From: DATARH01 sp050246595
GTDB taxonomy: Bacteria > Pseudomonadota > Alphaproteobacteria > ATCC43930 > CGMCC-115725
Direction of reading: 5' to 3'
DNA: 58,861 nucleotides
Assembly: GCA_050246595.1 (NCBI GenBank)
Contig: JBFWVT010000028.1
Span: 1-58,861, forward strand
Shown here: piece by piece, positions 24,476 through 33,083 of the stretch
Numbering within the stretch: the stretch's first letter is position 1
Layout: each line of letters begins with the position of its first letter
Position numbers and translations under genes: made by a program
Notes under the pieces: model-generated
The model's database searches: none
What the model was told of the DNA's origin: nothing
What the model saw: the letters and a program-made list of their open reading frames with translations, nothing else

Positions 24476-26719
24476 ATGAGCCTGGCGCGGCGAATCCGCG
24501 CCTGGGCCGGCGGGGTCGGCCTGTGGCGGAAAATGGCGGTCGCGCTGGCGGCGGCGGCTCTCGGCTCGGGCATCGCGACCTATCTCGCGCTGACCGGCGC
24601 GCCGCCGTTCGGTCCCGGTCCGCGCGCCGTGCTGATCCTGCTGCATCTCGATCTCGTTCTGCTGCTCGCCTTGGCGTGTTGGGTTGCCAAGCGGTTTGTC
24701 GAGGTTTGGCTTGAGCGTCGCCGCGGTCTTGCCGGTTCGCGGTTGCAGGTGCGTCTGGTCGGGCTGTTCAGTCTGATCGCGGTGACACCGACGATTATAG
24801 TCGCCGTATTCTCGTACCTGTTTTTCAGTTTCGGGGTCGAATCCTGGTTCAGCGACAAGGTTCGCACCGCGATCTCGGAATCGGTCGCGGTGGCCGACGC
24901 TTATGTCAGGGAACACCAGCAGACGATCCGCGCCGATGCGCTCGCGATGGCGACCGGTCTCGACCGGCATGCCGCGTCGCTGCAGCTGAACCCGCAATAT
25001 CTCGCACCGGTCCTGACGGCGCAGGCGGCAATGCGCGGCCTGACCGAGGCGGCCATCCTCGACCGAAGGGGGACGATGCTGGCGCGCACCGGTCTCGTAT
25101 TCGGTCTCGGGTTCGAGGATGTCAGCCTGGACGCGCTGCGGCGGGCCCAGCAGGGCGAGGTCGTCGTCATGACCGATGATCGCGAGGAGCGGGTGCGCGC
25201 CCTCGTCCGGCTGAACGAGTTCAGCGATCTGTTTCTCTATGTCGGCCGCTATATCGAGCCGCGGGTGCTGGCGCACCGCGAAAACACCCACCTCGCCGCC
25301 GAGCAGTACGAACGGCTCGAAGTGCAGCGCTCCGGCTTTCAGATCACCTTCGCGTTCATCTATATCCTCGTTGCGATGCTGTTTCTCGCGGCGGCGATCC
25401 TGATGGGGGTCCATTTTGCGGCGCAGATGGCCGGTCCGATCAGCGGTCTTGTCGGCGCCGCCGACCGCATCCGCGCCGGCGATTTGTCGGCGAGGGTGCC
25501 CGAGGGCGAGCGCGACGACGAACTGAGCTCGCTGAGCCGCGCCTTCAACCGCATGACCTACCAAATCCAGAGTCAGCGGCGCGAACTGCTCGAAGCCAAC
25601 CGCGAACTCGACGAGCGGCGGCGTTTTACCGAGACGGTCTTGACCGGCGTTTCGGCGGGCGTCATCGGTCTCGATCGCGGCGGTCGCGTCCACCTGCCGA
25701 ACCGCTCGGCTTCCTCCCTGCTCGGGATCGATCTCGACCGGGCGATCGGCGAGGATCTTGCCGAACTCGCGCCGGAAATGGCCGAGCTGCTCGAACAGGC
25801 GGCGCTGCGTCCGGACCGGCTGGCACAGGGTCAGGTCCAGATCGCCGGCCACAACAGCACGCGCACGCTGCTGGTCCGCATCGCCGCCGAGCGCGACGAC
25901 GACCAGATCAGCGGCTTTGTCGTCACATTCGACGACATTACCGAATTGCTGTCGGCGCAGCGCAAGGCCGCCTGGGCCGATGTCGCGCGCCGCATCGCGC
26001 ACGAGATCAAGAACCCGCTGACCCCGATCCAGTTATCGGCCGAGCGGCTCAAACGTAAATACCTGAAGGACATCAAGAACGACGCCGAGACGTTCCAGAT
26101 CTGCACCGATACGATCATCCGCCACGTCGAGGACATCGGGCGCATGGTCGACGAATTCTCGTCGTTTGCGCGAATGCCGACACCGGTACTGAAGCCCGAA
26201 GACCTGGCGACGATCGTCGAGCGTGCCGTATTCCTGGAGCGCACCGCACATTCCGGGATCGCGTTCGAGACGCGGTTTGAGGCGCGCCCGGTATCGCTGC
26301 GCTGCGATGCCCGCCTCGTCGGGCAGGCGTTGATCAACATCCTCAAAAACGCCGTCGAGTCGATCGAGGGCCGAATCGGCGAAAGCGGGCCGAACCCGCC
26401 CGGCCATATCGTCGTGACTGTCGAGGCCGGTCCGCAAGTCGCGATCATGGTGGAGGACAACGGCAAGGGCTTGCCGGCGCACGGCCGCGAGCGCCTGACC
26501 GAGCCTTACGTCACGACCCGCGCGAAGGGAACCGGGTTGGGCCTCGCCATTGTGAAAAAGATCATGGAAGATCATTCGGGAGAGCTGGTCTTATCGGATC
26601 GCGCGGGAGGCGGGGCTCGGGTCGAGCTGGTGTTTGCCGGCGAGACCCAGGCCGCCATATCCCGTTCTGCCGCAGACGAAGCGCCAGCGGAGTTGAGTAC
26701 GGTCGGCCATGGCGCATGA
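24476..26719 (+). CDS. ntrY: nitrogen regulation sensor histidine kinase NtrY
   Basis: A 747-residue membrane kinase. Several N-terminal transmembrane helices (AVALAAAALGSGIATYLAL; LILLHLDLVLLLALACWVA; VGLFSLIAVTPTIIVAVFSY), a periplasmic sensor part and a further helix near residues 300-320 lead into a HAMP domain (RIRAGDLSARVPEGERDDEL), a PAS domain (VIGLDRGGRVHLPN) and a kinase core with RRIAHEIKNPLTPIQLSAE, then DNGKG and GTGLGLAIV. NtrY works with NtrX in nitrogen and redox control. ATG 24476 is favoured; an upstream in-frame start gives 21 more unrelated residues. The end overlaps ntrX by 11 bases. Confidence 0.95.
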   Translation: MSLARRIRAWAGGVGLWRKMAVALAAAALGSGIATYLALTGAPPFGPGPRAVLILLHLDLVLLLALACWVAKRFVEVWLERRRGLAGSRLQVRLVGLFSLIAVTPTIIVAVFSYLFFSFGVESWFSDKVRTAISESVAVADAYVREHQQTIRADALAMATGLDRHAASLQLNPQYLAPVLTAQAAMRGLTEAAILDRRGTMLARTGLVFGLGFEDVSLDALRRAQQGEVVVMTDDREERVRALVRLNEFSDLFLYVGRYIEPRVLAHRENTHLAAEQYERLEVQRSGFQITFAFIYILVAMLFLAAAILMGVHFAAQMAGPISGLVGAADRIRAGDLSARVPEGERDDELSSLSRAFNRMTYQIQSQRRELLEANRELDERRRFTETVLTGVSAGVIGLDRGGRVHLPNRSASSLLGIDLDRAIGEDLAELAPEMAELLEQAALRPDRLAQGQVQIAGHNSTRTLLVRIAAERDDDQISGFVVTFDDITELLSAQRKAAWADVARRIAHEIKNPLTPIQLSAERLKRKYLKDIKNDAETFQICTDTIIRHVEDIGRMVDEFSSFARMPTPVLKPEDLATIVERAVFLERTAHSGIAFETRFEARPVSLRCDARLVGQALINILKNAVESIEGRIGESGPNPPGHIVVTVEAGPQVAIMVEDNGKGLPAHGRERLTEPYVTTRAKGTGLGLAIVKKIMEDHSGELVLSDRAGGGARVELVFAGETQAAISRSAADEAPAELSTVGHGA

Positions 26720-28109
26720 CATCCTGATCGTAGACGACGAAGCCGATATCCGGATGCTGATTGCCGGCATCCTGCACGATGAAGGCTATGCGACACGCGA
26801 GGCGGCCGACAGCGAGGAGGCGCTGGCGGCGCTCCACACCAGGCAGCCGACGCTGGTGATCCTCGATATCTGGCTTCAGAACAGCCAGCTCGACGGCATC
26901 GAAATCCTGCATCAAATGCGCGCCGACATGCCATCGGTGCCGGTCGTCATGATCAGCGGCCACGGCACGATCGAGACCGCGGTCGAGGCGATCAAGATCG
27001 GTGCCTACGATTTTATCGAAAAGCCGTTCAAGAGCGATCGGCTGCTGCTGATCGTTGCGCGCGCAATCGAGGCGGCGCAGCTGCGCCGAGAGAATGCCGA
27101 ATTGCGGCTGCGCGCCGGCGGCGAACTCGATCTGGTCGGCGCGTCGCCGGCGATCAATCAGCTGCGGCAGCAGATCGAGCGGGTCGCCCCGACCGGCAGC
27201 CGGGTTCTCGTGACCGGCGCGCCGGGTTCCGGCAAGGAGGTCGTCGGCCGGCTGCTGCATACCCGTTCGCGCCGCGCCGATGGACCCTTTGTCGCGATCA
27301 ACTGCGCGACGATGCATCCCGACCGCTTGGAGATCGAGCTGTTCGGCTCGGAAGGGAGCAATGGCGGCACGCCGCGCAAGGTCGGCACGTTCGAACGCGC
27401 GCATGGCGGGACGCTGTTTCTCGACGAGGTCGCCGACATGCCGCTCGAAACACAGGGTAAGATCGTGCGCGCATTGCAGGAGCAGACATTCGAGAGGGTA
27501 GGGGGATCGCGCCGCGTCGAGGTCGATGTCCGGGTGCTCGCTTCGTCGAACCGCGAATTGTCGAGCGAAATCGCCGCCGGCCGGTTTCGCGAGGATCTGT
27601 TCTATCGGCTCAACGTCGTGCCGATCCGGGTGCCGCCGCTGCGCGAACGGCGCGAGGATATCCCGCTGCTCGCCCGCCATTTCATGCAGCGCGGCGCGGA
27701 AGCGGCGCGTATCCAGCCGCGCGAGTTCGGCGAGGATTCGCTGGCGGCGTTGCAGGCCTATAGCTGGCCCGGAAATGTGCGGCAATTGCGCAATGTGATC
27801 GATTGGCTGCTGATCATGGCGCCGGGCGACACGGCGGAGCCGGTGCGCGCCGACATGCTGCCAAACGAGATCACGGCGATCGCGCCAAGTGTCGTCAAAT
27901 GGGACAAGGCCAGCGAGATCATGACCCTGCCGCTGCGCGAAGCGCGCGAGGTGTTCGAGCGGGAATATCTGCTGGCTCAGGTAACCCGGTTCGGCGGCAA
28001 TATATCGCGCACCGCCTCCTTTGTCGGGATGGAGCGTTCCGCCTTGCATCGCAAGCTCAAATCGCTCGGGGTTTTCGGCAGCGAGCGGGCGCTCAAGGTC
28101 GGAACGTGA
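26709..28109 (+). CDS. ntrX: nitrogen regulation response regulator NtrX
   Basis: A 466-residue NtrC-type regulator. Receiver D53 (VILDIWLQ), Walker A-like GAPGSGKE, and Walker B GGTLFLDEVADM are present. At the place of the GAFTGA loop the sequence reads SEGSNGGTPRKVGTF, so it should not activate sigma-54 polymerase in the usual way; this loss is, as I recall, shared by other alphaproteobacterial NtrX proteins. The Fis-type HTH is GGNISRTASFVGMERSALHR. It overlaps ntrY by 11 bases. Confidence 0.95.
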   Translation: MAHDILIVDDEADIRMLIAGILHDEGYATREAADSEEALAALHTRQPTLVILDIWLQNSQLDGIEILHQMRADMPSVPVVMISGHGTIETAVEAIKIGAYDFIEKPFKSDRLLLIVARAIEAAQLRRENAELRLRAGGELDLVGASPAINQLRQQIERVAPTGSRVLVTGAPGSGKEVVGRLLHTRSRRADGPFVAINCATMHPDRLEIELFGSEGSNGGTPRKVGTFERAHGGTLFLDEVADMPLETQGKIVRALQEQTFERVGGSRRVEVDVRVLASSNRELSSEIAAGRFREDLFYRLNVVPIRVPPLRERREDIPLLARHFMQRGAEAARIQPREFGEDSLAALQAYSWPGNVRQLRNVIDWLLIMAPGDTAEPVRADMLPNEITAIAPSVVKWDKASEIMTLPLREAREVFEREYLLAQVTRFGGNISRTASFVGMERSALHRKLKSLGVFGSERALKVGT

Positions 28110-28197
28110 CGACGCTCCGCGCCGACACGATGGCGAGCGCGAGGCTCCGGGCCGCAAGGCACCCGCGAATGCCGCGTGTTTCGTAGAGGACTGCCCG

Positions 28198-29052
28198 ATG
28201 TCCCGCATCGCCTATGTTTCAGGAACCTATGTCCCGCATCGGCAGGCCGCCACCCATATCGAGGATCGCGGATACCAGTTCGCGGACGGTGTTTACGAGG
28301 TCATCGCCGTGCGCGGCGGAAAGCTGCTCGACGAGAAACCGCATCTGCGGCGGCTGCATCGTTCGCTTGATGAGCTGCGTATCCGACCGCCGCTCGGTGA
28401 CGCCGCGCTCGGGATCGTGCTGCGCGAGGTCATACGCCGCAATGCCGTCGAGACCGGCAGCCTTTATCTTCAGGTCACCCGCGGGGTCGCTCCCCGCGAC
28501 CACGCCTTTCCGAAATCGGCAAAACCGACGCTCGTCGTGACGGCAAGGGCGAGCCGGCGGTCCAATCCTCGCCTGGGGGAGGATGGGATCGGCGTGATTA
28601 CGATCCCCGACATTCGATGGAAGCGTTGTGATATCAAATCCATAGCGCTTGTTTCTAATGTACTGGGTAAGCAGAGGGCGCGCGAGGCCGGGGTGTTCGA
28701 AGCCTGGCAGGTTGACGGCGACGGGCGGATCACCGAAGGGACCTCGACAAATGCGTGGATCGTCACCGCCGAGGACGCGGTGGTGACCCGTACCGCCGAC
28801 ACCGCGATCCTGAACGGCGTCACCCGCCTCACCGTGCTCGATATCATTGCGCGCGAGGGATACCGGTTCCAGGAGCGGTCTTTCACGGTCGAGGAGGCAA
28901 AGGCGGCGCGCGAGGCCTTTCTGACCAGCACCACCTCGGACGTGCTGCCGGTGGTCCGCATCGACGGCGCCCCGATAGGCAATGGCAAACCGGGTCCGCT
29001 GAGCTGCAAGCTGCGGGCAGCGTATCTGGCGCATGCGGCGGTGCCGGCATGA
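28198..29052 (+). CDS. dat: D-amino-acid aminotransferase
   Basis: A 284-residue PLP fold-type IV enzyme. IEDRGYQFADGVYEV is the N-terminal family block, K147 in WKRCDIKSIALVSNVL is the PLP Lys, and GRITEGTSTNAW holds the conserved Glu. This group interconverts D-Ala/D-Glu and 2-oxoacids for peptidoglycan; a branched-chain or 4-amino-4-deoxychorismate activity cannot be excluded on motifs alone. The position between ntrX and hfq is typical of Rhodospirillales relatives. Its stop overlaps the next start (ATGA). Confidence 0.9.
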   Translation: MSRIAYVSGTYVPHRQAATHIEDRGYQFADGVYEVIAVRGGKLLDEKPHLRRLHRSLDELRIRPPLGDAALGIVLREVIRRNAVETGSLYLQVTRGVAPRDHAFPKSAKPTLVVTARASRRSNPRLGEDGIGVITIPDIRWKRCDIKSIALVSNVLGKQRAREAGVFEAWQVDGDGRITEGTSTNAWIVTAEDAVVTRTADTAILNGVTRLTVLDIIAREGYRFQERSFTVEEAKAAREAFLTSTTSDVLPVVRIDGAPIGNGKPGPLSCKLRAAYLAHAAVPA

Positions 29053-29771
29053 CAATCTCCCCCCTGGAGTTGCAGGCGCTCGCCGGGCTTCGCTCGCCGC
29101 GGGCGATCCTGTTCGACTGGGACAATACGCTGGTCGACACCTGGGCGACGATCCATGAGGCGCTCAATTTTCTGATGCGCGCGATGAACCGGCCGGAATG
29201 GTCGCTCGCCGATACCCGCGAGAAAGTGCGGCTCAGTCTGCGCGAGGCGTTCCCGTTGCATTTCGGCGAGCGCTGGGAGGAAGCGCGCGACATCTATCTC
29301 GAACGGTTCCGCGCGATTCACCTGGAACAGCTGACGCCTCTGCCCGGGCGCGAGTCGATGCTGCGCAACCTGGCGGGGCAGGGGATTTACCTCGGGGTTG
29401 TCAGCAACAAGACTGGCGACCTGTTGCGCCGCGAGGTCGCGCGGCTGGGCTGGTCGGATCTGTTCGGCAGTGTGATCGGCGCCGGTGACGCGGCGCTCGA
29501 CAAACCGGCCTGCGAGCCGGTCCATCTGGCGCTGGCGCCGAGCGGCGTGCCGGCCGGGGACGAGGTGTGGTTTGTCGGCGACACCGCGATCGACATGGAA
29601 TGCGCCGGGAACAGCGGCTGCGTCGCGGTTTTCCTCGGCAGTTCCGAACCCGCCGAGGAATTTGCCCGCGAGTTCGCCCGTGTTGTGCCCAGGCTGTGTT
29701 TCGCGGACGAGACGAGCCTGTTTCGCTCGCTGGAGGGCTTGCGGATCGCCACCCTGCGCCCATCTTCGTAG
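29049..29771 (+). CDS. HAD-superfamily phosphatase (phosphoglycolate phosphatase-like)
   Basis: A 240-residue HAD hydrolase of subfamily IA. D23-W-D25-NTLVDT is the catalytic motif I, VVSNKTGDLLRREV provides motif II and its helix, LDKPACEPVHLAL supplies the motif III Lys, and WFVGDTAIDMECA is motif IV. The cap lies between motifs I and II. The substrate is probably a small phosphorylated metabolite, which the sequence does not identify. It is translationally coupled to the aminotransferase (ATGA) and ends 78 bases before hfq. Confidence 0.88.
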   Translation: MTISPLELQALAGLRSPRAILFDWDNTLVDTWATIHEALNFLMRAMNRPEWSLADTREKVRLSLREAFPLHFGERWEEARDIYLERFRAIHLEQLTPLPGRESMLRNLAGQGIYLGVVSNKTGDLLRREVARLGWSDLFGSVIGAGDAALDKPACEPVHLALAPSGVPAGDEVWFVGDTAIDMECAGNSGCVAVFLGSSEPAEEFAREFARVVPRLCFADETSLFRSLEGLRIATLRPSS

Positions 29772-29808
29772 GCGAAAGAACGCCCCCTTTTTAGCCCATG
29801 CTTACCCC

Positions 29809-29827
29809 GAGCCGGTCGGCCCGGCTC
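29809..29827 (+). promoter_or_regulatory. hairpin in the hfq leader
   Basis: GAGCCGG (29809-29815) pairs with CCGGCTC (29821-29827) across a five-base loop, ending 22 bases before the hfq ATG and upstream of its ribosome site GGGAGA. There is no T-run after it, so it is not a standard terminator. It could be a structured element used in hfq self-control. Confidence 0.4.
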
Positions 29828-29849
29828 CAAGAATGATGGGAGACTTCCC

Positions 29850-30101
29850 ATGTCGAGCGAAAAGTCGCAGAACGTCCAGGACGTATTCTTAAACCATGTG
29901 CGGAAGAACAAGACACCGGTGACGGTCTTCCTCGTAAACGGAGTCAAGCTGCAAGGCATCATCACTTGGTTTGACAATTTCTGCGTTCTGTTGCGGCGAG
30001 ATGCGCACTCGCAGCTCGTTTACAAGCACGCGATCTCCACCGTGATGCCGGCGCAGCCGATCCAGCTTTTTGAAGGCGGCAAGGAGTCGAACGAGTTCTG
30101 A
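29850..30101 (+). CDS. hfq: RNA chaperone Hfq
   Basis: An 83-residue Sm-like protein that forms a hexamer and pairs small RNAs with mRNAs. Sm1 (TPVTVFLVNGVKLQGIITWF) and Sm2 with the diagnostic YKHAISTV motif are complete. The C-terminal tail is short, as in other alphaproteobacteria. GGGAGAC lies 9 bases upstream of the ATG. Its TGA shares bases with the proposed CTG start of hflX. Confidence 0.98.
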   Translation: MSSEKSQNVQDVFLNHVRKNKTPVTVFLVNGVKLQGIITWFDNFCVLLRRDAHSQLVYKHAISTVMPAQPIQLFEGGKESNEF

Positions 30102-31417
30102 GCACCACCGAACCCGTCGTTGCCCAATCGACGCAGCGCGCTCTCGTCGTCCATCCGGCGACGAGATCCGCTTCCGGCCGCGGTTCCGCAGCACCGCAGC
30201 GCTCGCTCGACGCTCGCCTCGAAGAGGCGGTCGGGTTGGCGCGCGCCATCGACCTGGACGTTGTGCGCGCCGAGACGGTACGGCTGGCGCGCCCGGTGCC
30301 GGCGACCCTGTTCGGCAGCGGCAATGTCGAGACGCTGCGCACCGTCGTCGCCGATAACGGGATCGGGCTGGTCATTGTCGACGCGACGCTGTCCCCGGTA
30401 CAGCAGCGCAATCTCGAACGGCGCTGGCAAGCCAAGGTCATCGACCGCACCGGCCTGATCCTTGAGATTTTCGGCGCGCGCGCGCGTACCCATGAGGGCC
30501 GTTTGCAGGTCGAGCTCGCGGCGCTGTCATACCAGCGGTCGCGGCTGGTCCGGTCGTGGACGCATCTCGAACGCCAGCGCGGCGGTTTCGGGTTTCTCGG
30601 CGGACCGGGCGAGAGCCAGCTCGAAATCGACCGCCGGCTGATCGGCGAGCGCATCGCCCGATTGCGCCGCGAGCTTGACGACGTCAAGCGGACCCGCGCG
30701 CTGCACCGCGAGGCGCGCCGGCGCGTTCCATACCCGGTCGTTGCGCTGGTCGGGTACACAAATGCCGGAAAGTCGACGCTCTTCAATCGCCTGACCCGCT
30801 CGGAGGTCGCTGCCGAGGACCTGCTCTTTGCGACGTTGGACCCGACGATGCGGCGGCTCGACCTGCCGTCCGGCCGAAAGGCGATCCTCTCGGACACGGT
30901 CGGCTTTATTTCCGATCTGCCGACCCACCTCGTCGCCGCGTTCCGGGCGACATTGGAGGAGGTTACCGAGGCCGATGTCGTCGTGCATGTGCGCGACGCG
31001 CATCACCCCGACAGCGACGCCCAGCGCGAGGATGTGCTCGCCGTATTGGCTGATCTCGGTCTCGGCCATCTCGCCGAGGACGGGCTGATCGAGGTCTTGA
31101 ACAAGATCGACCTGCTGGAGCCGGCGGCGCGCGAAACCCTGTTGAACCAGGCGCAGCGCAACAGCGAGACCATTCCGCTGTCGGCGGCGACCGGGGAGGG
31201 GTGCGACGCGCTGCTTCGGCTGGTCGATCGACGTCTTGAGAATGACGCCCGCGCGGTGCGGCTCGACGTGCCGCTCTCCGACGGCAAGACCCTGGCCTGG
31301 ATCTATGAGCATGGCGAGGTGCTCGGCCGGCGCGACGATGCCGAGGCGGCACATCTGTCAGTACGGATATCGGAGGCCGATCTCGGCCGGTTGCGCCACC
31401 GCCAACGGCTGCATTAG
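30098..31417 (+). CDS. hflX: ribosome-associated GTPase HflX
   Basis: A 439-residue GTPase that splits stalled or stressed ribosomes. The HflX N-terminal domain (RALVVHP ... RLEEAVGLARAIDLDVV), the Gly-rich linker (ERQRGGFGFLGGPGESQLE) and the G domain with GYTNAGKSTLFN, DTVGFISDLP and NKID are visible. No ATG, GTG or TTG exists in frame between the upstream stop (30071-30073) and the conserved RALVVHP block. The only candidate is CTG at 30098, which overlaps the hfq stop as CTGA, with AAGGAG 11 bases upstream. TTG at 30236 would drop 46 residues, including conserved ones. Confidence 0.9.
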   Translation: MSTTEPVVAQSTQRALVVHPATRSASGRGSAAPQRSLDARLEEAVGLARAIDLDVVRAETVRLARPVPATLFGSGNVETLRTVVADNGIGLVIVDATLSPVQQRNLERRWQAKVIDRTGLILEIFGARARTHEGRLQVELAALSYQRSRLVRSWTHLERQRGGFGFLGGPGESQLEIDRRLIGERIARLRRELDDVKRTRALHREARRRVPYPVVALVGYTNAGKSTLFNRLTRSEVAAEDLLFATLDPTMRRLDLPSGRKAILSDTVGFISDLPTHLVAAFRATLEEVTEADVVVHVRDAHHPDSDAQREDVLAVLADLGLGHLAEDGLIEVLNKIDLLEPAARETLLNQAQRNSETIPLSAATGEGCDALLRLVDRRLENDARAVRLDVPLSDGKTLAWIYEHGEVLGRRDDAEAAHLSVRISEADLGRLRHRQRLH

Positions 31418-31445
31418 TCTCGCTCCGGAACGCCTCCGGCTTTGT

Positions 31446-32243
31446 TCAGCCGTTTCCGGCCTGGTTTTCCGCCACCTTCACCTGCTGCCATAATCGCTCC
31501 AGTGCGTCGAGGTCACGGCCGATGCTGTGCTGTCCCGCCAGCACCTCAAGCGCGCGGAAGCGACGCTCGAATTTCGCGGTGGCGCGGCGCAGCGCGGTCT
31601 CCGGCTCGACATCGAGCTTGCGGGCCAGGCTGGCGGCGGCGAACAGCAGATCGCCGATTTCCTCCTCCAGCGCCACCGGCGCCGCAGCACCGTCGAGTTC
31701 GGTCTCGATCTCCGCAACCTCTTCGGCAATCTTTGGGATAACCGCGCGCGCATCCGGCCAGTCGAACCCGATCCGCGCCGCCCGGCGCGACACTTTCCCC
31801 GCCCGCAGCAACGCCGGCAGGGCAAGCGCCACCCCGTCAAGCACGCTTGCCGCGCCGCCGGCCGCCTCGCGTTCGGCCGCCTTGTGCGCCTCCCACGCCT
31901 CGTTCTGCGCCGCGGCAGAGACGATCTCGGCGGCGCCGAAAACATGCGGATGCCGCCGCTCCATCTTGTCCGCGATCGCCGCGGCGACATCCTCGAATCC
32001 GAAGAACCCGGCTTCCTCCGCCATGCGGGCGTGGAACACGACTTGCAGCAGCAGATCGCCAAGCTCGTCCTTCAACGCCGCCATATCGGCGCGCTCGATC
32101 GCGTCGGCGACTTCGTAGGCTTCCTCGATTGTGTAGGGGGCGATCGTCGCGAAATTCTGTTCCAGATCCCAGGGACAGCCGCGCTGCGGATCGCGCAGCC
32201 GGGCCATGATCGCCAGCAGGCGGTCGATCGGGCGGGGGTTCAT
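31446..32243 (-). CDS. mazG: nucleoside triphosphate pyrophosphohydrolase MazG
   Basis: A 265-residue protein with two MazG-fold halves. The N-terminal half is CPWDLEQNFATIAPYTIEEA, then ELGDLLLQVVFHARMAEE with the metal-binding acidic residues; the C-terminal half has EEIGDLLFAAASLARKL. It removes aberrant or excess (d)NTPs and affects ppGpp level in E. coli. It is convergent with hflX (28-base gap) and is the last gene of a minus-strand run that starts with holB or earlier. AAAGGA lies before its ATG. Confidence 0.95.
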   Translation of the reverse strand: MNPRPIDRLLAIMARLRDPQRGCPWDLEQNFATIAPYTIEEAYEVADAIERADMAALKDELGDLLLQVVFHARMAEEAGFFGFEDVAAAIADKMERRHPHVFGAAEIVSAAAQNEAWEAHKAAEREAAGGAASVLDGVALALPALLRAGKVSRRAARIGFDWPDARAVIPKIAEEVAEIETELDGAAAPVALEEEIGDLLFAAASLARKLDVEPETALRRATAKFERRFRALEVLAGQHSIGRDLDALERLWQQVKVAENQAGNG

Positions 32244-32259
32244 GCCGATCCTTTTGTCG

Positions 32260-32275
32260 CATAATATATATTATG
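32260..32275. promoter_or_regulatory. 16-bp AT-only palindrome upstream of mazG
   Basis: CATAATATATATTATG is a perfect palindrome in the 37-base gap between the MBL gene and mazG. It includes TATATT/TATTAT strings that could act as a -10 element on either strand, or serve as an operator. It is conspicuous in a GC-rich neighbourhood. Confidence 0.5.
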
Positions 32276-32280
32276 GAAAA

Positions 32281-33075
32281 TCATGGGTCTCCATCGCCAA
32301 GCATTCCCGGGTCCGGCAGTTCGACCGACAGCCCGTCATAACCGGGTTCGACCCCTTCGGGCAGTTCGGCGCACAACTCGCGATAATCGAGGCTCTGGTC
32401 CATGTGGGTCAGAATTGCCCGGCGCGGCCGGACGCGGTCGATCCAGGCCAATGTCTTGGCAAGATGGCTGTGCGTCGGATGCGGCTCGCGCCGCATGCAG
32501 TCGACCACCCAAAGTTCGATCCCGGCGAGCGCCGCGAACGCAGCCTCATCGAGTTCGGTCACATCGGTCGAGTAAGCAAGCGGCCCGATGCGAAAGCCGA
32601 GGCTTGTCGTATAGCCATGGTCCTGCGCAAACGGCACAATCGGCATCCCCGCCGCTGTAAATGGGCCATCGATTGCCTTACCGACCAGCGCCGGGCGGTA
32701 TAGCGGCTTTTCCGGAGCCGGCAGCAACGCGTAGCCGAAGCGCTGCTGTACCTCGGCCAGAGAAGCAGGACTGGCGTAAAGGGGTAAAGCTTTTCTAATC
32801 AATCGATTGATGATACGAATATCATCTATCCCATGAAGATGATCGGCATGGGCATGGGTCAGCAGAACAGCGTCGAGCCGCGCGACGCCGGCATCCAGCA
32901 ACTGCTCCCGGAGATCGGGCGATGTGTCGATCAGCAGCATTGCGCCGCGGCTCTCGACGAGCAGCGAGCAGCGTCGGCGCCGGTTGCGCGGATCAGTCGG
33001 GTCGCAGCGGCCCCAGTCCGGACCGATTGCCGGGACACCCCAGGAAGTTCCGCAGCCTAGAACCGTGATCTTCAT
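32281..33075 (-). CDS. MBL-fold metallohydrolase (PhnP-like)
   Basis: A 264-residue metallo-beta-lactamase-fold protein. The metal motif H74-A-H76-A-D78-H79 sits in LLTHAHADHLHGIDDIR, with CGTSWGVPAIGP at the N-terminus and further ligand positions in YSTDVTEL and ILTHMDQSLDY. The N-terminus and GIDDIR resemble the PhnP/phosphodiesterase subgroup that cleaves cyclic ribose phosphates, but no phn genes are near. It lies between tatD and mazG, a common arrangement in alphaproteobacteria, probably one transcription unit. Confidence 0.88.
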   Translation of the reverse strand: MKITVLGCGTSWGVPAIGPDWGRCDPTDPRNRRRRCSLLVESRGAMLLIDTSPDLREQLLDAGVARLDAVLLTHAHADHLHGIDDIRIINRLIRKALPLYASPASLAEVQQRFGYALLPAPEKPLYRPALVGKAIDGPFTAAGMPIVPFAQDHGYTTSLGFRIGPLAYSTDVTELDEAAFAALAGIELWVVDCMRREPHPTHSHLAKTLAWIDRVRPRRAILTHMDQSLDYRELCAELPEGVEPGYDGLSVELPDPGMLGDGDP

Positions 33076-33083
33076 ATAACACG

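Noticed and set aside
22805..28208. Three long minus-strand frames (about 500-550 codons each) opposite ntrC, ntrY and ntrX
   Set aside because: Antisense shadows with low-complexity Arg/Asp/Gln-rich translations; the plus-strand genes have all expected motifs.
29809..29827. Terminator before hfq
   Set aside because: A 7-bp stem is present, but no T-run follows and the hairpin lies directly in the hfq leader.
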